From: Nigrospora sphaerica
Lineage: Eukaryota; Ascomycota; Sordariomycetes; Amphisphaeriales; Apiosporaceae
Assembly: GCA_018287875.1 (NCBI GenBank)
Contig: JAGVVL010000027.1
Location: forward strand, 1,550,001-1,614,000
Direction: 5' to 3'
DNA length: 64,000 nt
A program made the translations under genes and the position numbers. Numbering within the stretch: the stretch's first letter is position 1; every line of letters begins with the position of its first letter. Shown here in pieces: positions 22,601 to 33,957 of the stretch. A model generated the notes under the pieces. The model saw nothing but the letters and a program-made list of their open reading frames with translations. It did not search any database and had not been told where the DNA came from.

Positions 22601-24073
22601 GTTCGTTCCGCCGGCCCCAAAGGAATTGACGCTCAGCCGCCGAATGTCGCCATCAGTGACCCACGGCTCCAATTGTCTTGGGACTCGCAGACCAAGGTTA
22701 TGGAATGGAATGGATGGGTTAAGGGTTTCCAGATGAATGTTTGGGGGTATCATCCCTTTCTCGAGCATTAGAACGCCTTTTATTAACCCGGCGAGACCGG
22801 CAACAGCCTCGGTATGCCCAATCTGTTATTTTCTTCAGTGTCAGCCGTCGCACAAAAGACATCATCACCTGTGGCGCGCATAGGGTAGGGCAAATACTCG
22901 CATTGGGCTTGACTCCTCCCACTATCAGCGGTGACTGGGGCTCGCGTGATGCACCCAGCGTGTCTCCTACCGCCCTCGCCTCTATGGGGTCTCCCAGAGC
23001 CGTTCCGGTGCCCTAAATGTTGTGTTAGGGTCCAGATCAGCCGCCACAGGAAGGCTCACAAACGCACGTGTGCCTCGAAGTAGCTTGTTTCGCGAAAATC
23101 GAGCCCCGCTGCCTCGTACGTCGCACGAATCAGAGAGGCTTGCGCATCGATAGATGGCGCCGTGATGGAATTCGTCTTGCCATCCTGGTTGACGGCGGTC
23201 CCTCGGATGACGGCGCGAATGTCGTCGTTGTCCCGCAGGGCATCGCGCACGCGCTTCAACACCACGACGGCGCATCCTTCACCTCGGCCGTAGCCGTTCC
23301 CAGACGCATCGAACGTCTTGCAAAGGCCGTCGGGGGCAAGGAAGTGCTGACCCGACAGTGCCATGGATGGTGACGGGTCGAAGATGAGATTCACACCGCC
23401 AGCGAAGGCAGTGTCACACTCCCCCTGCAGCAGACTCTGACAAGCCTGATGCAGTACCACCAGGCCGGACGAGCAAGCAGTGAAGACGGTCATACTGGGG
23501 CCCTTCAAGTTGTAGAACCAAGACAAGCGGTTAGAGAGGAACTCGGGCGCCGTACCGGTGTACATGAACCTGGGCGCATCGTCGGGACTCCGTGCTAAGG
23601 ACTGGAGCCAGTCGGTATTGATGGCGCCTACCCAGCAGCCGGTCCGCGAACCCGAGAGGCTCTCCGTCGTAATGCCTGCGTTCTCTATAGCCTCGTAGCT
23701 CACTTCGAGAATCAGGCGCTGCTGCGGGTCCATGGCCGCCGCTTCTTCCTGAGTCATGTTAAAAATGCCGAGTCAAACAAGGAAATGTCCTCGTCCAGCA
23801 GGTGAATTCCATCTGCCGTGAACGTGTTCAGACGATCGAGGTTAGCGTTATGAAACCCATCTCGATTCCATCGTGTCTTTTGCCGGAACGCAGCTACCAT
23901 GGGTTTTAGTTACAGTGCGAGGTGGCGGTACGGGAAGGGGTATCTTTCATACACTGTCCTTTTTCCAGGAGGGACCAGAACTTGGCGGGCGTGGATGCTG
24001 TCCCGGGAAGCCTGCAAGACAATCCCACGATAGCAATAGCATCCGGATCTTCTTGATTCAATAGTGATGCCAT
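16614..24073 (-). CDS. Highly reducing type I polyketide synthase (KS-AT-DH-cMT*-ER-KR-ACP)
   Basis: Six exons (24073-23953, 23893-23068, 23012-22902, 22822-20004, 19924-18742, 18647-16614) give about 2365 residues once four one-base breaks (about 23761, 20860, 19070, 18090) are bridged; the total then divides by three. KS: TACSSG Cys (about 23475), EAH-GTGT split by intron 2, [10 protein letters not shown] split by intron 3. AT: GHSSGE (about 21950) and [17 protein letters not shown] (Asn in place of the usual Gly) and [11 protein letters not shown] methyltransferase-like segment lacks the SAM motif. [20 protein letters not shown] and SSFSG...QANYCAG. ACP: GVDSL. No thioesterase or reductase follows the ACP, so release needs a partner. 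It should make a fully reduced, probably unmethylated acyl chain for the diterpenoid made by the neighbouring genes. Confidence 0.92.
22823..22901 (-). other. GC-AG intron in the KS domain
   Basis: The exon ends ...AAG CCC AAT and the intron starts GCGAGT and ends AACAG before ATT GGG CAT. Only this junction restores the invariant [12 protein letters not shown] motif in frame; the GT four bases further on would shift the frame. A GC donor is a known minor class in fungi. Confidence 0.7.
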
Positions 24074-24808
24074 AGTTAGTGTTGTTCAGGGAAGCAACAG
24101 GTGCACCGCCAGTCGGTTTCTGTGCGGTCGCCGGACTCAGTCGAGGCGTGGCAAATATAGGTCCTCCTTGCAACTTGTTGTATCCTCTTGTGAGAGAATA
24201 GTGTTGCGAGTCTGGGTGTCATTCAGAGTTGTTTTGTGCCGGGAGAAGTGACTATTCTGCTCCAGTTGCCGGTTCGCTTCATTAGCGTCAGGAATATAAA
24301 GTGTGGAGCGGTGCGTGGAGCCGTCCCCAGCAACACTGGTCCGGATGAGACGTCAGATTCCAAGCAAGTAGCGCAACACCCTGCACTTTGATTTAGTCGC
24401 ATCTTCTTTTGGAAACGCTTCGGGTTCTTAACTAACCTCCGGGTTGTAATGAAACGTTGGGTTGCGGAACAAGAATCTTTTTGGCCGAGTATAAAAAATG
24501 CACTGTTTTAGCGGTAAACGGAGCTTAGAAGTACGAGGTGGTTCGCTGCCTCGTCGGAATCCGAAAGGCTATGACGGAATCGGACGGCCCTGTCCGGACA
24601 CCCAAGAACGGAAATATCCACCCGCTCCTAAAGTACATACATACGTAGCAGGCACTCAAACCCCGTCGTGCCATCGCACACAACGTGGTATAAAATTGTT
24701 GCCATGTGGTATCACTTGAACCAGAAGAGATCTAACACGTTTAGTTGATTTATCGACGGCTCAGACCTTGTCACCACAGTTTTCAAAAGACCCACCTCAC
24801 AAAGTAGC
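24074..24808. promoter_or_regulatory. Divergent promoter shared by HR-PKS and P450-1
   Basis: The two genes are transcribed away from each other from this 735-bp gap. It contains CGG-AAT-CCG (24556-24564), a CGG-N3-CCG inverted pair, and TGTCCGGACA (24591-24600), a perfect 10-bp palindrome; both have the CGG/CCG half-sites bound by Zn2Cys6 fungal regulators. A TATAAAA at 24689-24695 lies 114 bp before the P450-1 start. A second TATAAA at about 24490 is also present. Use of these sites is inferred. Confidence 0.45.
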
Positions 24809-26660
24809 ATGGCCGAGCTTGGTTCCGCCGGTGACCGGCTCCATTTAGCAAGCCCATCTTCTCTTTCGCCTTTGCTTATGCTGGCAGTTGCGCTTGTAAG
24901 TTCCAACACCGCCATTGACCACACTTTATGCCACGGTCGTTGTGGCTGGCGTCTCCAGTTGCAAGTACTGCTTGAACCTAATCATTTCCCAGGGTATTGG
25001 TTACTGGGTATCCAACACGATCTACGTCGTGTATTTCCACCCGCTGGCAAGGTATCCGGGACCGACTCTCAACGCTGCATCCCAAATCCCAAATGCGTTA
25101 GCCTATATCTCTGGCGATGGCCATCGCCGTATTGCTCGCCTCCATGAAGAGTACGGTCCGATCGTCCGCATAGCACCGAATCGTTTGTCTCTGAATGCCC
25201 CTGAGGCCTGGAACGAAGTGATGGGGCATTCGAAGGGAAGAATCGAGGAGAATCCGAAAGCTCCTAATTTCTACATCTACGGGAACCGCTACGTCCTCGG
25301 AGCCGATCGCGAGAACCACGGTCGCCAACGGCGTATTCTGTCCCATAGCTTTTCTGCTCAGGCCATTAAGGAGCAGCAGGTGGTGATCCAAGAGTATGTC
25401 AATCTCTTGATGCAGCAAATCCGAAAATACGGCGAGGGGGCTCCAAGCCCGTCGACATGGTCATGTGGCTCAACTATACGACCTTTGACATTGTAGGCGA
25501 CCTCGCCTTCGGGGAGCCCTTTGGATCGCTGCAAGGTGGGAGCTACCATCCATGGGTGTCGCTGATCTTCGAGAACGTCATGATTGCGGCCCAGGGATAT
25601 GCCCTTGCGCAATTTCCAATATTGGCCGAGGTAATGAAGTTCTTCGCTCCCAGGGAACTAATAAAACAGGTGGCCGAGCATGATAAGATGACACGGACAT
25701 TGGTCGACAAAAGGCTTGCCTCTAACACCGCCCGGCTTGACCTTATGGATGCAATGATGCGCAAGTATGAACATATGGTACGTACCTCCTAGGTAGGCCG
25801 AAGTGAGATGTTAGACCGCTCATTAGATGGAACATATAGTCACTGAGCCGGGACGAGATCTATACTAACAGCTCTATTCTTGTGATTGCTGGCTCTGAAA
25901 CGACTGCTAGCGCATTATCTGGCCAACTGTTTTATCTTTGCAAGACACCGGACGCACTGCAGAGGCTCACCAACGAAATCAGGACGGCATTCAAGTCCGA
26001 GGATGAGATCGACGTCCTCAGCGTACAAAATCTCCCTACTTAGATGCTTGCATCCAAGAAGGCTTACGTGTTTTCCCTGCCGTTCCCAGCTGCAACCCAC
26101 GAATCACACCGAAGGGGGAACATTCTATTTGGCGGGCATGTCCCAGAAGGCGTAAGACCCCTTTCTCATACTCCACACGATGGCCACACTTGGATAAGAA
26201 TAAGCTGAGCGATGGCCTGGATTGCTAATGTTTTCGAAGACGATTCTCGATATATGGATGTGGCCGATGTTCCACAATCCGAACTATTTTAAGGACCCGG
26301 AAAAGTTTATTCCTGAGCGCTGGCTGGGAGACGCACGGTACAAAGACGACCGCAGAGATGCTGTCCAGGCGTTTTCCTATGGCCCCCGCAATTGCCTTGG
26401 CAAGAAGTGAGTGGCAACGGAACATACACTGTCCTAGCACTGGGCATATTTCCATGCTTCCTCAATTTCTCCGCTCCGCTGACACACCACCCGACAATAG
26501 CCTTGCCTATGCCGAGATGCGTATAATCATATCTCGGTTGCTGTGGAGTTTCGACATGCGCCTTGCCGAGGAAGCGACAACTGGGCCGAAAATCAAAAGT
26601 CTACATTCTCTGGGACAAGCCCCGTTGAATGTGCACCTGACGCCTGTTTCACGAGAATGA
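24809..26660 (+). CDS. Cytochrome P450 monooxygenase 1
   Basis: Five exons (24809-24895, 24993-25777, 25840-26151, 26240-26406, 26501-26660) give roughly 503 residues. A hydrophobic N-terminal anchor (LLMLAVAL, continued after intron 1) is followed by YFHPLARYPGP, the typical proline hinge. The I-helix motif AGSETTAS (about 25889) carries the oxygen-activating Thr, the K-helix has EGLR (about 26058), and the haem loop is FSYGPRNCLG (about 26374). Conserved motifs are intact, but the frame changes at about 25437 (a GGGGG run), 26037 and 26129; protein similarity continues across all three. It resembles fungal isotrichodermin/benzoate-type P450s rather than the other two P450s here. Likely role: hydroxylation of the diterpene or of the acyl chain. 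Confidence 0.88.
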
Positions 26661-27030
26661 AATTCTGCAAGACTTTTTGTTTCTAGGCAACGGTCCCAGC
26701 CTCCACTGGTGAATCCGAGAGAAAGGACGGGTTAGACGGCCGGAGGACTCGACTTGGTCCTGTTCGGCGTTGAATTAGTCATGTAGGCTAGTCCCAATTG
26801 AGTGGCATTTGGGGAATATTTCCCTTAAAGGAATTGCTCCGGGCGTTGGAGTGACTATGTAACCTTACTGGACTCTTTCCTTCCGCCCCTTCTCCCCTTT
26901 TCTATCCCTTCAGTTCAGAATCCATTCTTCTATTAATTGATGAGAAACTTCCTTTAGCTTGTCTTCATAATCGCAGCGACGGTGTCCTATACCGTTTAAG
27001 CTGTTCACACCGTTCAACTCAACTCCTACA
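26661..27030. other. Intergenic between P450-1 and SDR
   Basis: Promoter of the SDR gene with a strongly pyrimidine-rich leader (about 26870-26915). No further feature seen. Confidence 0.4.
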
Positions 27031-27810
27031 ATGGCTGCATCGAAGACTGTCGTCGTCACAGGTTCTGGTGGCGGGTTAGGAAGGTGTATTGGGGAAGCCT
27101 TCCTCCGCGAAGGGGCCAACGTGGTCTTCTGCGACATCAACCAGACCCGGCTGGACGCAGTAACGGCGGAATTGTCGGCGGCATACGAGGGCAGATTCCT
27201 CGCCCACCACGTGGATATCACGGACGACAGTGCTGTTAGTGGCCTTTTCGACGCTTCCATCACCCAGTTTGGCGCCGTCGACGTGCTGGTCAACAACGCC
27301 GGCATCCTGGATGACTTCTCCCCGGTGGGCGACCTATCTAAAGACATGTGGCACAGGGTCTTCAATGTTAATGTCACCGCGGCCTTCTATACCTCTCGAG
27401 CGGCGGTAAAGGCTATGATGACACAGAAAGGCGGTGGCACCATCATAAACATCAGCTCGACGGCCGGAATTGAAGGATTCATGGCCGGTGCGGCCTACAC
27501 AGCCTCAAAGCATGCCATAGTGGGCCTATCCAAAAATACGGCGGCCTACTACGGCCCTCACAGCATCTACTCGATAACCCTTCTCGTTGGTGGGATGGCC
27601 GGAACCAACATAACCGATGCTTTCGCCACTGGAATGCATCACGACTTGTTTCAGAAGTCCAAGGCCAACGTTCCTGGAAACCCAGGCGCAGCGACGCCCG
27701 TCCCTGTGGAAGGTGTTGCTCAGTACTGCGTGTTTCTTTCACGACCTGATATAGCGCCAACGGCGAATGGGTCCTGTATCAGATTCGATGGAAATTTCCC
27801 GCAGGCTTGA
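27031..27810 (+). CDS. Short-chain dehydrogenase/reductase
   Basis: A single intact exon of 259 residues, the usual length of a classical SDR. TGSGGGLG (residues 11-18) is the nucleotide-binding TGxxxGxG loop, an acidic residue after the second strand (FCDIN) favours NAD(H), NNAG is at about residue 91, the catalytic Ser is in ISSTAG (about 146) and YTASK (about 158-162) supplies Tyr and Lys. It should interconvert an alcohol and a ketone, most plausibly on the diterpene skeleton after P450 oxidation. It is co-oriented with P450-1 and acyltransferase-1. Confidence 0.9.
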   Translation: MAASKTVVVTGSGGGLGRCIGEAFLREGANVVFCDINQTRLDAVTAELSAAYEGRFLAHHVDITDDSAVSGLFDASITQFGAVDVLVNNAGILDDFSPVGDLSKDMWHRVFNVNVTAAFYTSRAAVKAMMTQKGGGTIINISSTAGIEGFMAGAAYTASKHAIVGLSKNTAAYYGPHSIYSITLLVGGMAGTNITDAFATGMHHDLFQKSKANVPGNPGAATPVPVEGVAQYCVFLSRPDIAPTANGSCIRFDGNFPQA

Positions 27811-28611
27811 AAGTGGAAAGGCACGGTGCCTTTGGCTGCCGCCGGACGAAGGAGAGTCTGGTGTACAGGATTAACATGATAGTCATTACTGAAACAAAGG
27901 GTACCATGTGGAAATTGCGAGGTCCCTCCGGCTTCAATGTATTCATCACTGCCCTGCACACGCGCAGTTTGGGGCATGAGTCCTAATGAAACGTATCAAT
28001 GAGCAACATTTGGTGAACGGTATGTGAACGGACTATCAGAAACTCGATGGTTTGTGTTGGCGTGGATCGTACATTCGACCCATCACTAGTCATATGCAGG
28101 TCTGATTCGTTCTCTTTTCCTGATGAGTACCTGACGTAGCCTACGGGGAATGTGATTACATGAGCTTCTTGCGTACAAGTTAAGTTACAGAGGTCGAAAA
28201 AAGGGTGCTGTGAAAGCGCAATGCCGCAGGAGGAATGGACACTCCCGGTCCCGGGTAGGGAGCACAGAATGCAGGGATGCGGTGTTGTTGTGGACACCTC
28301 GGGCCAGGGGCCCCTGTTCGGACCCCCAAAGGCGGTGATACCCGGCATGGATCCCGATTAGGAAGCACGAAATTCGGACACTCAAAAGCGGGCGGTTCAG
28401 GCATCGACCTTGCTGTTTTGGATCAGTCCGACCTACTCCAGTGGAGACAAATGACGGCCATCCTATGCCGGCTCTCCGGCCAATTGGATCATGGGAGGGC
28501 GGGTGCCTTACCGTCTGCATTGCCAGGCGACTAAACCGGTACATAGCTGCCGGCGTCCACGGTGACTGTGACCTGCGCTACCGTATAGGCATTTCCAGCA
28601 CGGGTTCAGCC
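27811..28611. other. Intergenic between SDR and acyltransferase-1
   Basis: About 800 bp with no supported gene. It contains two TTCGGAC-type motifs (about 28317 and 28373), close in sequence to the CGG half-sites in the PKS/P450-1 promoter, upstream of acyltransferase-1. Confidence 0.4.
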
Positions 28612-30179
28612 ATGTCGAATGTGATACAGAGCATCTTGGGGTGGCTGGGCCACGGGGCGTCGATACCGCTCTGCCACCCCTCCGACACCGTTCTACCACT
28701 GCACAGCCTGGACAGTTCGCGGTTGTTGCGGGAGCTCATCATGCAGCGGACATATCGCTTCAATGCTGTGCTGGACCCGGACATGCTGCGCGACTCCTGG
28801 GAGGGGTTGCTCGCGATTGGCGACTGGAGGAAACTCGGTGGCCGGTTGCGCCTGAACGTACGTCTTAGGGTTTATTCCTTCCCCCATGGCATGCCGCATG
28901 AGGGATCCTGACTATCGGAACGCAGACGACAACGCGCAGGCTCGAACTGCGTATCCCGACCCCGTTCAGCGAGGCCCGCCCAGGCGTCTTCTTCACGCAA
29001 GCGGCCTATAATTGCGCCATCGACGAGCACCGCGTCGGTGCCATGCTCAAGCCGGTGCGAGACAAAGCCTGGGTCTCCCTATCACGGAGGAGATTTTGAA
29101 GTACCTGCGAGGGCCCGAGACGCCAGACTCCTTTAACGAGTATCTTGTGCGCGACGTTCCCATCTGGTCGTGCCATGTTATCGCTTTTACCGACGCCACG
29201 CTGGTGACTATAACGTATCCGCATGTGATGGACGGGTCTGCCGTGCTCTCCATTCTAAAAATTGGTCGAGAGTGCTCGCGGGCACGCCCCAGGATGTTCT
29301 GCCCCTGGGGGATCCGTACAAGGACGCCTTATCCTTGGTTGCCGACTCGGTCCCCGCCCAACTGGAAGAGGCACTGGTTCCCGAGAGCAAGCGGCTGGCG
29401 GGCTTCCGCCTCTTCGTGTGGGTAGTGCGTCAAATAGCTGGCAAGATGCTATCGTCGAGGCCGCCGTTCCAGTTCAAAGCGCTCTTTATTCCGTTGCGGT
29501 ACATCCCTAGCATGGAGGAGGAGGGTCCCGTGGCTGCCTCCACAGCGGAGGCAAAGGCGGTCTCTGGCCAGCAGTTCCTGGGCCCTACTGACATTTTCAT
29601 GGCCTGGTTGATACGAGCAATCTGCAAGAGGGAGACGGGCAGCCAGTCCCGTTCCATCACCCTCATCGCGGCGTTGAACGTGCGCGACCGTCTGCCTCCA
29701 GGTGTCGCGTACCTGCAGAATCTATGTCTCCTCACCTCCAACTTCCTGACCCTTGGCCAAGTCGTCGCGCAGCCGCTGCGTCGCCTTGCCATCGCCGTCC
29801 GCGAGTCAATCCGGAAGCAGACGAGTCCAGCCCAGGTCAGCGGGAACGCGCAGCAACTGCTCCGAACCTTGGCCACGTCGGGCTCCATTCCCTCTTCGGC
29901 GAGACTGACAGCCTGTTCATTAACATATCCAACATGGCCCAGGTGGACATGTTCCAGCCCATCGACTGTGGCCCCGCCGTGGTTTCGGCCGACTATGAAA
30001 ACATGGATCCTGGCCGGCCCGTGTGGCATATGGGCGCCGCGACCGAACTGGGGGCGCACTTGAACTCCATGATGATTACGCGTCAAGAGGAAGACTACTG
30101 GGTCGAGGGCTGCATGTCAGGCGACGTGTGGGCTGACGTGGAGGCGCAGTTACAGGCTTGGAACAGAGCTGGGAAGTAA
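28612..30179 (+). CDS. Acyltransferase 1 (BAHD/trichothecene-acetyltransferase-like)
   Basis: Two exons (28612-28857, 28926-30179; 68-bp intron) give about 500 residues when three one-base breaks (about 29072, about 29258 in an A run, about 29860) are bridged. The fold pattern follows the fungal acyltransferase family of the chloramphenicol-acetyltransferase superfamily: N-terminal domain to the catalytic His motif near residue 180, then a second domain with ALNVRDRLPPG (about 29670). The motif reads YPHVMDGSA, which is HxxD-G instead of HxxxD-G, one residue short; an ATG-ATG slip would explain it. If real, the catalytic geometry is altered. Expected role: transfer of an acyl group, possibly the PKS chain, to a diterpene hydroxyl. 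A transposon sits 71 bp downstream. Confidence 0.78.
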
Positions 30180-30250
30180 GGACATACTCATGAAGTACAG
30201 CAACCATTCAAACTATCGAGGCCAGGATGAGTGGGCATGTATACTTAATA

Positions 30251-32173
30251 AGCTCACCCCTACCATAGAGGCAACCCCCAAAGAGCCACGGGTTTCGGAC
30301 AACAGATGAGGCAATCAAAGACCTTCAACACCAATATGTAAACAACCAGACGTCCTATAGACATGAGGCTAACATCTTGAGAATAACCGTTTTCCGCTCT
30401 TTCGTTTGTTACTAATACCAATAGATGAAGTGCCACTATCTGCCGCTCTCCTTCAAGTGACCTAAGGTTAATCAGTCCGTTCAGTCGCCAAGCACTGCAA
30501 CGTCACCTGGCACTGGTTAACTGCCAGAATCAATTGCAAACCTCTGAAAAGGCATGCCTAGGAGCATCACCAAGCCCTCACGGAGGAGCAAGAGCGTCAA
30601 CTTATAGCGTGGGTGTTACTTCAAGGCCGCCTTGGCTGGGCTCCAACACACGGCCGCTTTCGTCAATTCGCCCAGTCCATCCTCAACACCTCTGGAAGCC
30701 ACCGCCGCCTTGGAAAACGCTGGCATCACCGGTTCTTCAAGTGCTGGCCGCAGGTCAAGACCCTGGTGTCCACTGGCATGAGTTTCCAGCGCCTCAATGG
30801 CGCCTCTCGCGCCAATATTGAGGAGCTCTTCGAAAGGCTAGCCCGCGAAGACCTCGCCAGCATCCCACTAGAGCACAACTGGAACTTCGATGAGATAGGT
30901 GCTCAGATTAGCCTTGGAGGCTACCCCTTCGTCATTAGACCTGCCGCTATGAGCCAGATCTTGGCCATGGATACTCCCCGAGGCGAGTGGACGACCTCTC
31001 TGGAAGCAATCTCTGCCGCTAGCCGTGCGCTGCCTCCGCTGGTGATTTTCAAGGGCAAGGCTGTTCGACAGCAGTGGTTCAACTCCCAAGTCGACGAGCA
31101 GGACTTCGAAAGCTGGTCTTTGAAGCCTCACGGGCTGGCTGGACCAGCAATTCAATTGCGCTGCGCTAGCCAAAGCAGAGATTCGTGCCTCTGACGGCTC
31201 CAGAGGACCCTGAACAGTGGCGGCAACTCATCCTCGACGGCCACGCAAGCCACTGCACTAAGGAGTTCATGATGACATGTTTCGAGGCACGCGTCTGGCT
31301 CAACCTTTTGCCAGCTCATACCTCTCAAGTGCTGTAGCCGTTAAATCTCGGCCATTTCTCAGTGTTAAAGCGAGCCTATCGGAAATACCTACGTGATGCC
31401 TGTCTCACCAGCTTAACACTGACTCCAAAGAAGCTAGAGTTTCTAGAGGCCTGGAACAAGGCTCGTAAGGAGGCTCTGATAGCAAAGCATATTGCCACAG
31501 ACTAGAGAGCGACAGGCATCTATCTAAGGGACCCCAGCAAGCCGCTCAATAGCCGACTGGCGAGGTAGCATGACCGCGACAGGTTAGAGGGGTCAAATTG
31601 GTGTGTTCCGCAGCTAAGGAGGACCCTCTGCTGTCGCAGATGTCTGCTCTGGAGGTCAAGACACCTAGTACGTCACGTCAGATCAGCGTCATCCACCGGG
31701 ACCTTGGCGATGTTGATCCAGTCTATAACTACACAACGCTACGCCAGGTGTTTCGGAAGACTGGCAAGGCCTTGGACCAAGCGACCGCTGAGATCTCCAG
31801 TCTGAAGCACGAACGAGACAACTTGGCTACAGCGCTGGATTTCCAGAAGCCTCAGAAACGGCGTAAGGTTCTGCTTACCGCTCAGGAGCGTTTTGTGAGG
31901 ATGCTGGTGGTGCGCAAAGTCAAGGAGGAGATGTCGACCCCTGAAGATGCAGGGGGTACGGTCACTGCGGAATCTGAAGCTGTCCACACAGACGGATCGG
32001 ACGAAGAAGTCGATTCTGAGGCAGAAGACTGCATCGTGTCTCTTGAAATCAGTCTACTTGTGAGTAGCTATTGTGGTTGTTGAGAACTTTCAATTGATCC
32101 GTATTATTGCCATCGCGTGAGGTCATCTTGACCTCTGGCCGTTTGGGGGTTGGCTCTTTGGTAGGGGTGAGCT
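30251..32173 (+). mobile_element. Pogo-type DNA transposon, copy 2, inside the cluster
   Basis: A second copy of the element at 3300-5204, with its own TA duplication (30249-30250, 32174-32175) and inverted ends. It lies in the tail-to-tail gap between the two acyltransferase genes and disrupts neither. Its transposase (about 30520-32083) carries the same nonsense codons and the same Asp-to-Asn change as copy 1, plus a one-base loss in a T run at about 31120. The left terminal repeat is slightly more diverged (30251-30300). Confidence 0.92.
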
Positions 32174-32175
32174 TA

Positions 32176-32454
32176 CTCGTAGCAGGGGATCGCCCCCACG
32201 AGCTCCATAGGGCCTACCGCAGGTCCCTGTAGCCCCTCACGTGACCTGGTAGGTGAAACTGGTGATAGCCTCATGTTGCCACAAGATGACTTAAGAACTA
32301 AAATATCCTGCCGATACGATCTGAGTGGGCCCTTTTCTGCACGATATCTTAAGGTTTATTTCCTGTATTACTTCCTAGCTGTGATAAGAATCCAAAGTCA
32401 TGAGGTATTGGATCGGCTTCGGATATTGTCCCAGTGCTGCCATAGCCCTGAATA
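32176..32454. other. Intergenic 3' of acyltransferase-2
   Basis: Between the transposon's right TA and the stop codon of acyltransferase-2; nothing recognised. Confidence 0.4.
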
Positions 32455-33957
32455 TCAAAGCCAAACATTCAGCAAAGACATCAGATGTTCCCATTCATCC
32501 TCCACAAGCGGCACGACAACCTCTATCCTCTCTTCAGATAGACTCGAGCTGCCAGTCGGGGCCCCGGGCGCCCCCTTCGGCGGGGAAGAACAATGGCCAT
32601 GTTCTCGGGGTAGTAGGCGTCGGGGAAGCGCAGATATGCCGGCGTTCCCGGGCGGCCGGCGACACCAAGCGCAGGGCCGAAGTCGCTCTCGTAGATGGGG
32701 AAGTTAGCCCAGCTGGAGAAGCAAAATTCGGTGCGAATCATAGGGTTCCAGCTCAACCGCAGGTCGGACAGATCGTCCAGGGCGTCCACCAAGGCGATGC
32801 GCTCGGCCACGCGCGGTCCGGTGACTCCGTTAATGCCGTCCGCAATTGTGGCGATGACCGTCAGTAGGGCGCTATTGCCGTGACTTTGAGCGTGGGGGCC
32901 CTCCTGGGCCTCCTTGCACGCCGCCTCCAGCGCCGGCAGCGGTAGCACCACCGTCGTGAGACAGTTTACATTGCCCAGGTAGGGCCGCTCCCGGAGGGCG
33001 CCGCCGAGTCGTCGGCGCCCGTCGACGGCGAGGTGTAGCGTGGATAGGGTGGCGGCATCGACCTGGTCCCCGTGCTGGAGCTTGACCGACACAAAGCAGG
33101 ACCACAGGATGGCGGTGGCGAGGTTGTTAATACTTAAGGATGACGATCCTAGCCCCTCCTTCAGCCGCACCCGCGCATCTTGGAGCTTTGCTCCCGACAG
33201 CGAAATAATCTTGGTCCGGGGTATGCGAGGCATGAATAGCAGCCCCTGGGCCCTTCTTCCTCTTGAGTTGGCCGTTTGGAGAGTACGATGTAGGCTCCCT
33301 CGCGCGCGGCCAGCTCATCCAGGCTCCGTCCCTTGGCTGCCTTATCCGCGTCTGGACCACAGGCCGCGAGGAGGACTTTACGGCGTGCGAGGGGCTCGTC
33401 GGGACGTGGCAGGGCGATCGGGCTACCTCCGGGGACCGCCCGTGGCAGCTCTTGGCCCACAGCTGGAAGAAGAGACCGGCGGCGGTGCCGTCCATTAGCG
33501 TGTGGTGGAAGCAAGCGCAGAGCAATAATCCCCCTTCGATGGGCGTGTAGCTCCCAACGAAGGCCGGCTCGGGCTTTGGCCCTGGGACTGTCGGGTCGAG
33601 TCGGAAGGGCACGGCGCACACGGCTTCGGTGAAGTACGAAAGCGGTGCCTGCTCCGTCTCCAGAACGGCCATACTGGGGAACCCCGCCGGCGCCTCTATC
33701 CGGCAGAGCTTGGGGGCCGCATCTTCAGCCGCCCAGGACACAGTGGCCTCGTTGCGCTGATTGCCGGTGCGCGTGGCTACGCGGCCCTTGAGGAATGGAA
33801 CCGCAGTCGTTAATCTCTGGAGTCCATCGTTGAGCGTCTGTACCGCCTGTTCATGGCTCTCGACCACAAAAAGTAGCAGGAAGCGAGTGTAGGAGCCGGT
33901 GAAACATTGGTCCAGTGGCGACAAAGGGACAGTGGTGATCTGCGCTGGTTCTGACAT
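32455..33957 (-). CDS. Acyltransferase 2 (TRI101-like)
   Basis: A single exon, about 501 residues after bridging three one-base breaks (about 33441 in a G run, 33260, and 32573 in a G run); the last one restores a normal C-terminus ending at 32455 instead of an aberrant tail. The N-terminus VPLSPLDQ is typical of trichothecene 3-O-acetyltransferase relatives. The catalytic motif HHTLMDG (about 33500) has the full HxxxD spacing, and YESDFGPALG near the C-terminus is the DFGWG-type structural motif. Unlike acyltransferase-1 its active site looks normal, so it is the better candidate for acylating the diterpene. It is divergent from P450-2. Confidence 0.85.

Noticed and set aside
17000..22800. 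Long plus-strand open frames opposite the HR-PKS
   Set aside because: They are antisense shadows of a GC-rich coding region; the minus strand carries unambiguous PKS motifs.
16614..24073. Calling the HR-PKS a pseudogene
   Set aside because: All four breaks are one-base changes repaired by adding a base, total length then divides by three, and catalytic motifs other than the cMT are intact; sequencing error is the simpler reading until reads are checked.
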